A stretch of 20,308 nt of DNA from Firmicutes bacterium UBA7523. Its GTDB lineage: Bacteria; Bacillota; Dethiobacteria; Dethiobacterales; Dethiobacteraceae. A program made the position numbers and the translations under genes. The notes beneath the pieces are model-generated. The model was not told the DNA's origin. It ran no database searches and saw only the letters and a list, made by a program, of their open reading frames with translations. Shown in pieces: positions 16,135 to 20,308 of the stretch. The stretch's first letter is position 1. Every line of letters starts with the position of its first letter. Where the stretch lies: the NCBI GenBank assembly GCA_002479415.1, contig DLMZ01000003.1, positions 29,030 to 49,337 of the forward strand, read 5' to 3'.

Positions 16135-16832
16135 CTCACCTCGTCGGGAGAAACAGGATTTTCAATTCTTCGAATCTGAGCCAATTTTCCGTCTTTCATA
16201 ACAAATACCCTGTCTGCCATTTCCGCTATTCCGGCGTTATGCGTAATAACCATCACAGTCTTTTTATATTTCTGATTAAACTTCTTTAAAAGCCGTAATA
16301 CCTGAACACCTGTTTCAAAATCCAATGCTCCGGTCGGTTCATCACAAAGTAGTATTTCAGGGTTCTTGGCAATAGCCCTGGCCACAGCAACCCGCTGCTG
16401 CTCCCCTCCCGACATTTGTGAAGGAAAATGCTCCGCCCTCTCTCCCAAGCCAACATCTTCCAACACCTCTTCTATAGGCAATGGGCTATCAGCAATTTCC
16501 ACAGCTAAAGCAACGTTTTCATAAGCAGTTAAGTTTGGCATCAAATTATAAAACTGAAAAATAAAACCAACCGTATTCCTGCGATATAAAGTCAGAGCTT
16601 TCTCAGCGACAGAATGGAGAGGCTGCCCCCTGTAATACAACTCTCCTTCACTTACACTATCCATTCCTCCGATAATATTCAACATTGTGCTTTTCCCTGA
16701 ACCGCTGGGACCCAGCACCACTATAAATTCTCCCTGCAGCACCTCAAAGCTCACATTTCTTAACGCATTAACACGGACTTCCCCCATCTGATACCACTTG
16801 CTCAGCTTTTCACCTAGGAGAATAACATCCAT
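16128..16832 (-). CDS. ABC transporter ATP-binding protein, MacB/LolD type
   Basis: 234 residues. This ATPase drives the FtsX-type permease encoded next. Walker A GPSGSGKST is at 41-49, the Q-loop at Q93, the signature MSGGEQQRVAVARA at 140-153, Walker B LLCDEP at 161-166 with catalytic E165, and the H-loop at H198. The spacing and the LMPNLTAYENV stretch after the Q-loop place it with the LolD/MacB/SalX group. The start is ATG at 16832 with AAGGGGTGG upstream. It is the first gene of the module. Its leader contains a perfect inverted repeat followed by T5 only 31 bases before the start codon, so expression is probably controlled there. The exported substrate cannot be deduced. Confidence 0.94.
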   Translation of the reverse strand: MDVILLGEKLSKWYQMGEVRVNALRNVSFEVLQGEFIVVLGPSGSGKSTMLNIIGGMDSVSEGELYYRGQPLHSVAEKALTLYRRNTVGFIFQFYNLMPNLTAYENVALAVEIADSPLPIEEVLEDVGLGERAEHFPSQMSGGEQQRVAVARAIAKNPEILLCDEPTGALDFETGVQVLRLLKKFNQKYKKTVMVITHNAGIAEMADRVFVMKDGKLAQIRRIENPVSPDEVSW

Positions 16833-16858
16833 GCTTCCACCCCTTCACAATTGCTTGC

Positions 16859-16885
16859 AAAAATGCCCTAACTTATATTAGGGCA
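16859..16885 (-). terminator. Perfect inverted repeat with T5 tail in the leader of the ABC module
   Basis: TGCCCTAA (16864-16871) and TTAGGGCA (16878-16885) form an exact 8-bp stem with a 6-base loop. Read on the minus strand it is followed directly by T5 (16863-16859), the layout of an intrinsic terminator. Only 26 bases then remain before the ATPase start. It may end transcription coming from spmAB, act as an attenuator in the ABC leader, or be an operator palindrome. The sequence alone does not choose between these. Confidence 0.55.
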
Positions 16886-16912
16886 AAATATTGCACACAG
16901 CAGCAAAATATT
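16883..16912. repeat. Two copies of a 10-bp direct repeat with 20-bp spacing upstream of the ABC module
   Basis: GCAAAATATT occurs at 16883-16892 and again at 16903-16912, so the copies start exactly 20 bp apart, about two helical turns. This arrangement is typical of binding sites for dimeric response regulators, and export modules of this kind are often controlled by two-component systems. The motif is AT-rich, so chance is a real possibility. No regulator gene lies in the window. Confidence 0.4.
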
Positions 16913-16970
16913 ATGTTATTACCTTTCGCTATCTATTAATAAAAACCTTTTTTAATCACCAAGACCCCCG

Positions 16971-17095
16971 GCAGGCTGTTCAAAAGCAAGCATAGCGAGG
17001 CGCGAGGCTTGGCGGACCCGCAGGCGTATTTAATATACGCTGAGGACGCCGACAAGCTGAGCAACGAAGAAAGGCGAAGCTTTTCAACAGCCTGC
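16971..17095. repeat. About 125-bp imperfect palindromic element (intergenic repeat type)
   Basis: The outer arms are 17 bp each and match at 16 positions: GCAGGCTGTTcAAAAGC at 16971-16987 and its complement at 17079-17095. A central hairpin GCGTAT / ATACGC lies around 17034-17040, and the flanking arms share GCTTG..GGC-type blocks (about 17006-17014 versus 17047-17057). The right end overlaps the spmB stop codon. There is no open frame with coding character and no transposase nearby. The structure resembles the multi-copy palindromic intergenic elements found in Clostridia, but with one copy in this window repetition cannot be confirmed. It could be a non-autonomous mobile element or a terminator/RNA-stabilising structure for spmAB. 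Confidence 0.6.
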
Positions 17096-17631
17096 TAGCG
17101 AAAGACCATATTGCATATTACAACCGCCCCCACAAACCCGGCAAAATCCGCCAGCAACCCTACTGCCAGAGCATGCCTGGTTCGGCGTATTCCTACGGAT
17201 CCAAAATAAACTGTAAGTATAAACAGAGTGGTATCGGTGCTTCCCTGCATGGTAGAAGCGACTCTGCCGATAAAAGAATCCGGCCCTTTAGAAGTAAGAA
17301 TCTCCGCCGCTATCCCAAGGGCGCCGCTTCCTGAAATAGGCCGCATTATGGCAAGCGGCACCACTTCTCCCGGAATATTAAAGATTTCAAGAATCGGAGT
17401 TATTTGTATTATAATTAATTCCATAGCACCTGAGGCACGCAATATGCCAACTGCAACCAGCATTCCAACCAAAAACGGAATGAGTTTAACGGAAGTTGCG
17501 AAACCCTCTTTGGCGCCCTCGATGAAGGTATCAAAAACATCTACCCGCTTGAAAAAAGCATAAACCAATGAACAAAAAATAAACGCTGGAATAACCCAAG
17601 CAGCCATAGTTTGCGTAATAATCTGGAGCAT
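17095..17631 (-). CDS. spmB: Spore maturation protein B
   Basis: 178 residues from the chosen ATG (179 from the GTG one codon earlier), matching the Bacillus protein. It is a polytopic membrane protein of the nucleoside-recognition 'Gate' domain family and, with SpmA, is needed for spore core dehydration. Hydrophobic segments lie at about 8-28, 50-65, 70-85, 136-148 and 158-175. The conserved RPISGSGALGI is at about 97-107, and GSTDTTLFILTVYFG at 130-144. The ATG at 17631 overlaps the spmA TGA (TGATG), so translation is coupled. The gene ends exactly where the 125-bp palindromic element begins. Confidence 0.94.
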   Translation of the reverse strand: MLQIITQTMAAWVIPAFIFCSLVYAFFKRVDVFDTFIEGAKEGFATSVKLIPFLVGMLVAVGILRASGAMELIIIQITPILEIFNIPGEVVPLAIMRPISGSGALGIAAEILTSKGPDSFIGRVASTMQGSTDTTLFILTVYFGSVGIRRTRHALAVGLLADFAGFVGAVVICNMVFR

Positions 17632-18233
17632 CACCTTTTCCGTCCTTTCCGTCCGTTTCGATAAAACCGACGCAATAATCTATCAAGAGTTATGGCAACA
17701 GCTGTGGAGCAAAATGTAGCCACAATGGTTGTGCCTACTATTTCAGTGGGATTAAGTGAACCCGCAGCTGACCTTAAAGCTATTACTGTGGTAGGGACAA
17801 GAGTTAAGCTTGATGTATTTACAGCTAAAAATGTACACATTTCGTCGCTGGCTGTTTCCGGGTCACCGTTTAACTCCTGTAGTCCCTGCATTGCCTTTAA
17901 ACCGAACGGTGTAGCCGCACTTCCCATTCCCAGTAAATTAGCGCTCATATTCATCAGAATAGCATTCATTACATGATGATTTCTAGGAATGTTGGGATAT
18001 AAAAAATTGGCAAAAGGACGAAGAATAGCAACTACAATATTAATCATGCCGCTTTTTTCAATAATTTTCATCATACCCAACCAAAAGGTTAAGATGCTTA
18101 TTAGAGATATAGCAATACCCACAGCATTTTCAGACGATGAAAATATAGTTTCAGTTACTGTTTCTATTTTTCCCGTTAATGCCGCCACAACTAACCCGGC
18201 AAACATCATGCTAAACCATATCAGGTTTATCAT
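17631..18233 (-). CDS. spmA: Spore maturation protein A
   Basis: 200 residues. Membrane protein of the same Gate-domain family as SpmB, acting with it in spore maturation, where loss of either leaves poorly dehydrated spores in Bacillus. Hydrophobic helices are at about 1-20, 36-55, 62-78, 90-105, 138-152 and 163-182. The family signature NMSANLLGMGSAATPFG is at about 95-111, followed by FLAVNTSSLTLVPTTVIALR at 135-154. The C-terminus is very basic (NGRKGRKR). The ATG at 18233 overlaps the stop of the carboxypeptidase gene (ATGA), with GGCGGTGG upstream. The dacF-spmA-spmB trio forms one translationally coupled unit. Confidence 0.95.
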   Translation of the reverse strand: MINLIWFSMMFAGLVVAALTGKIETVTETIFSSSENAVGIAISLISILTFWLGMMKIIEKSGMINIVVAILRPFANFLYPNIPRNHHVMNAILMNMSANLLGMGSAATPFGLKAMQGLQELNGDPETASDEMCTFLAVNTSSLTLVPTTVIALRSAAGSLNPTEIVGTTIVATFCSTAVAITLDRLLRRFYRNGRKGRKR

Positions 18234-19378
18234 GCTGCCACCGCCTGCAGCCAGCCTCCGAAAAACCTTCGTATAATTCTCCCAAGGCCTCTTTTTTCCA
18301 CTTCTTCCCCCGCCAACAGCTGAACAGTGGAAATTCTTTGAGTGCCAAAATAAACATAAAGCGTACCCACTTCTTGACCGGCTTTTATTGGGGCACTCAG
18401 CGGTTCCTTAACCTCAAAATGATAGCGTAACAGTTCGGCCTCATTCTCCTTGAGAGGCATACCTACACTTTCCCCTGCTATCAAGGTGACTTTATCCAAC
18501 ATTCCCTTTCTGACTGCGGCAGTCTTTAATGTCTGATTTTCATTTATTACTTCATTCCATTGATAATAGGAATAGCCGAAATCCAGCAATCGTATTGTAT
18601 CTTCCCACATTTGCGGAGCATTAAGAACTACGGTTATTAACCGCCAATTGTCCCTGGTTGCAGAGCCTGCAAAACAGCGTCCAGCGGGCGTAGTCCACCC
18701 TGTTTTAATACCGTCTGCGCCGTCAAAAAGAGTTAGGAGCTTATTTTGGTTACGAAGCAGGCGGTTATAAGGCCTCCCTGTCCAGGAAATATTCGTTTCT
18801 TGTGTTAAGCACACTTCTTGAAATTTAGGAATTGACATGGCGTGAGCAGAAATTAATGCCAAATCATATGCAGTAGTAAAATGGTCTTCATGATGCAGCC
18901 CATGGGGATTCATAAACTTAGTTTGTGCCGCACCCAGTTCTTTTGCCCGCCTTGTCATCTTCACTGCAAACTTTTCCACAGAACCTCCCAAATGTTCTGC
19001 TATAGCAGTAGCCGCATCATTCCCTGATTGCAGCATCAGCCCATAAACGAGCTCCTCCAGCGTTTTTTCTTCGCCTGCTTCCAAGTCAATGCCGGAGCCT
19101 TCAACTAAAGAAGCATATTCGCTGACCTTAACAATTTCCCCCAGCCTGCCGGATTCCAAAGCTAAGATAGCAGTCATAATTTTTGTTGTACTGGCCATAG
19201 GCAATACTTCATGAGCATTTTTACTAAATAGTATTCTCCCGGTTGCCTGATCAAGCAGTACGGCTGAACGTGCCGTAACTACAGGCGGCTCTGTAACATC
19301 AATATTTGCTGCCGCCGTAAACGGCAAGGAAAATAAGACCAACAGCAGCGTCAAAATAGACGATAGTAATTTTCGCAC
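18230..19378 (-). CDS. dacF: D-alanyl-D-alanine carboxypeptidase, DacF/PBP5 type
   Basis: 382 residues from the chosen start. A secreted, membrane-tethered enzyme that trims the terminal D-Ala from peptidoglycan stem peptides; next to spmAB it is probably a sporulation (cortex) enzyme, either DacF or DacB by role. A signal peptide covers residues 1-24 (VRKLLSSILTLLLVLF, ending TAAA). The active-site triad motifs are STTK at 63-66 with nucleophile S63, SGN at 118-120 and KTG at 225-227. A PBP5 C-terminal beta domain follows, and the end (GRIIRRFFGGWLQ) looks like an amphipathic membrane-binding helix. The frame extends 32 codons upstream, but that stretch overlaps two hairpins, so the GTG at 19378, preceded by GGGGGG and starting the signal peptide, is preferred. 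Confidence 0.92.
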   Translation of the reverse strand: MRKLLSSILTLLLVLFSLPFTAAANIDVTEPPVVTARSAVLLDQATGRILFSKNAHEVLPMASTTKIMTAILALESGRLGEIVKVSEYASLVEGSGIDLEAGEEKTLEELVYGLMLQSGNDAATAIAEHLGGSVEKFAVKMTRRAKELGAAQTKFMNPHGLHHEDHFTTAYDLALISAHAMSIPKFQEVCLTQETNISWTGRPYNRLLRNQNKLLTLFDGADGIKTGWTTPAGRCFAGSATRDNWRLITVVLNAPQMWEDTIRLLDFGYSYYQWNEVINENQTLKTAAVRKGMLDKVTLIAGESVGMPLKENEAELLRYHFEVKEPLSAPIKAGQEVGTLYVYFGTQRISTVQLLAGEEVEKRGLGRIIRRFFGGWLQAVAA

Positions 19379-19399
19379 TTTATAACCCCCCAATTCCTT

Positions 19400-19439
19400 A
19401 AAAAATGCGCTTTGCGTTTTTTTACTAAAACGCATTTTT
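19400..19439 (-). promoter_or_regulatory. Two overlapping, mutually exclusive hairpins before dacF
   Basis: TGCGTTTT (19413-19420) can pair with AAAACGCA (19427-19434). Alternatively AAAAATGCG (19401-19409) can pair with CGCATTTTT (19431-19439). The two stems share bases 19431-19434, so only one can form. On the minus strand the larger stem ends in a T-run just 22 bases before the dacF GTG. This could be a weak second terminator or an attenuator-like switch. The stems are AT-rich and the function is inferred. Confidence 0.4.
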
Positions 19440-19445
19440 GCATTG

Positions 19446-19480
19446 AAAAAAGTCATGCTTATTGTTATTCGCATGACTTT
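19446..19480 (-). terminator. Rho-independent terminator after ytfJ
   Basis: AAAGTCATGC (19449-19458) and GCATGACTTT (19471-19480) form a perfect 10-bp stem with a 12-base loop. On the minus strand it is followed by T residues down to 19446 (T6 in total, partly in the stem). It begins 30 bases after the ytfJ stop, so it probably ends the DUF2953-ytfJ transcript and separates it from dacF-spmAB. Confidence 0.75.
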
Positions 19481-19510
19481 TGGAATATGAGGGGAACTGA
19501 CTATTTACCG

Positions 19511-19933
19511 TTAAATCTCGTAATTAGTGTAGCCGTCCTGCCCGTTATCTTTTTTTACCATATTTTGCAACTGGGTCACCAACTGCGGCGCCAAATCTAT
19601 TAATCTGTCCAGCATGGCATGTCTGTCCACGGGCAGCATGCGTACCTGACCGCTGCTGCTCATTACTAAGAAAGCAACCGGCTGTACACTGACGCCTCCT
19701 CCACTGCCGCCGCCAAAAGGCAGCCCGCTGCTGTCCTTATTCTTTCTTTCTTCTTCCGACTGTTCAAACTCACTACCGCCTGCTGCGAAACCAAAAGATA
19801 CGCGAGAAATGGGAATAATAACGCTGCCGTCCGATGTTTCCACCGGATCACCAACAATTGTGTTTACATCTACCATTTCTTTGATATTTTCCATGGCTGT
19901 TTTCATCAGCCCCTGTATAGGATGTTCTTCCAT
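19511..19933 (-). CDS. ytfJ: GerW/YtfJ family spore protein
   Basis: 140 residues. The family is conserved in spore formers; in Bacillus the protein is made in the forespore and affects germination, but its biochemical activity is unknown. HPIQGLMKTAMENIKEMVDV (residues 4-23), then VGDPVETSDGSVIIPISRVSFGFAAGG, are near-diagnostic. A low-complexity glycine stretch (GGGSGGG) sits in the middle, and PVAFLVMSSSGQVRMLPVD forms the conserved end. The ATG at 19933 overlaps the end of the upstream gene by 28 bases, and AGGGAG lies about 11 bases before it, slightly far. DUF2953-ytfJ adjacency matches ytfI-ytfJ in Bacillus. Confidence 0.94.
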   Translation of the reverse strand: MEEHPIQGLMKTAMENIKEMVDVNTIVGDPVETSDGSVIIPISRVSFGFAAGGSEFEQSEEERKNKDSSGLPFGGGSGGGVSVQPVAFLVMSSSGQVRMLPVDRHAMLDRLIDLAPQLVTQLQNMVKKDNGQDGYTNYEI

Positions 19934-20308
19934 AATTCTATCAACTCCCTAGGATTTTGGTTAATCAGAAAGATAAGCCCAGCTAAAGTGAAATGGCCAA
20001 GACGAAAAGATACTGTAGTGTCTAGAAGGCACGAAAATTCAGGCTTAGAACTATAATCTGGACACAGACTAAAAGACAATCCATTTCTTACCTTCAACAA
20101 ACGTTGAGCCAAGACAGAAATTGTGCCTGCGGCAGTCCAATATAAACCGGAACATACCCCGGTAACCGCCGCATCTCCTGTTCCCCCCTGAATATTTAGA
20201 GTAAACTTCTCCAGGGTTACGGCCCTCAAATTAAAACGGATAATGAAAGAGATTAATTTACGGTTTTCGCGCACATATTTTAACAATGCCCTTAGTTTTT
20301 TCCATTTA
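19906..20308 (-). CDS. ytfI: DUF2953 (YtfI-like) protein, C-terminal part (start outside window)
   Basis: 133 codons are visible and the frame is open to the right edge (KWKKLRALLKYV...), so the N-terminal part of a protein usually ~200-230 residues long lies outside. The assignment rests on the C-terminal pattern of the family: a basic region, then GGTGDAAVTGVCSGLYW (the TG-DAA-TG-x-x-G-x-x-W core) and a C-terminal hydrophobic helix near the end. Adjacent, overlapping ytfJ strongly supports it. Members are predicted membrane proteins of unknown function in spore formers. A TTG at 20286 could be taken as a start, but coding sequence clearly continues upstream of it. Confidence 0.85.
   Translation of the reverse strand, partial: KWKKLRALLKYVRENRKLISFIIRFNLRAVTLEKFTLNIQGGTGDAAVTGVCSGLYWTAAGTISVLAQRLLKVRNGLSFSLCPDYSSKPEFSCLLDTTVSFRLGHFTLAGLIFLINQNPRELIELWKNILYRG

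Noticed and set aside
19379..19445. Sigma-F-like -10 (GGTTATAAA) for dacF
   Set aside because: It overlaps the ribosome site and would put the transcription start on the start codon, and no -35 partner is present at the right distance.

Overview
The window looks like a chromosomal segment of an anaerobic, endospore-forming Clostridia-type Firmicute. The grounds are: the spore genes spmA, spmB, a DacF-like carboxypeptidase and a GerW/YtfJ protein; an IspH reductase fused to S1 RNA-binding domains, an architecture known from Clostridia; an AroH-type chorismate mutase beside cmk; strong AGGAGG-type ribosome binding sites; and many GTG and TTG starts. Base composition is moderate. The species cannot be named from this sequence. 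Apart from one gene near 11.1 kb, all genes lie on the minus strand, so transcription runs from high to low coordinates.

Right to left: (1) 20308-17095 is a sporulation/envelope block: a partial DUF2953 (YtfI-like) gene, ytfJ, a stem-loop-rich gap, a DacF-like D,D-carboxypeptidase, spmA and spmB. The last three overlap by a few bases. (2) 17095-16833 has no gene. It holds a ~125-bp imperfect palindrome starting exactly at the spmB stop, a 20-bp-spaced direct repeat and a perfect 8-bp inverted repeat followed by T5. (3) 16832-12518 is a three-gene MacAB-like ABC module: ATPase, double-FtsX permease and HlyD-type adaptor. rluB follows at 12490-11786. In relatives such as Bacillus rluB directly follows spmB, so the ABC module and palindrome look inserted into an old gene order. 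(4) 11099-11773 (+) encodes a three-helix membrane protein with a TrkA-C domain, cut by one in-frame TAA. (5) 10993-6892 is a compact cobalamin late-assembly operon: cobU, cbiB, cobS, cobD, cobC. No visible riboswitch precedes it, and all five genes appear to use GTG or TTG starts. (6) 6781-4447 has an unrecognised soluble protein, a terminator hairpin, a HI0933/BaiN-like flavoprotein and an unrecognised membrane-anchored protein. (7) 4424-1 is a housekeeping operon behind a near-consensus sigma-A promoter: aroH, cmk, plsC, ispH-S1 and fni, the last running off the left edge.

Functionally, the cob operon covers threonine-phosphate to aminopropanol-phosphate, attachment to cobyric acid, activation to adenosylcobinamide-GDP, joining to the lower ligand and final dephosphorylation. 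The left operon combines shikimate-branch, nucleotide, phospholipid and isoprenoid steps. The main points for a second look are the nonsense codon in the TrkA-C gene, the palindromic element and module at the spmB/rluB junction, and the leader structures ahead of the ABC module and dacF.
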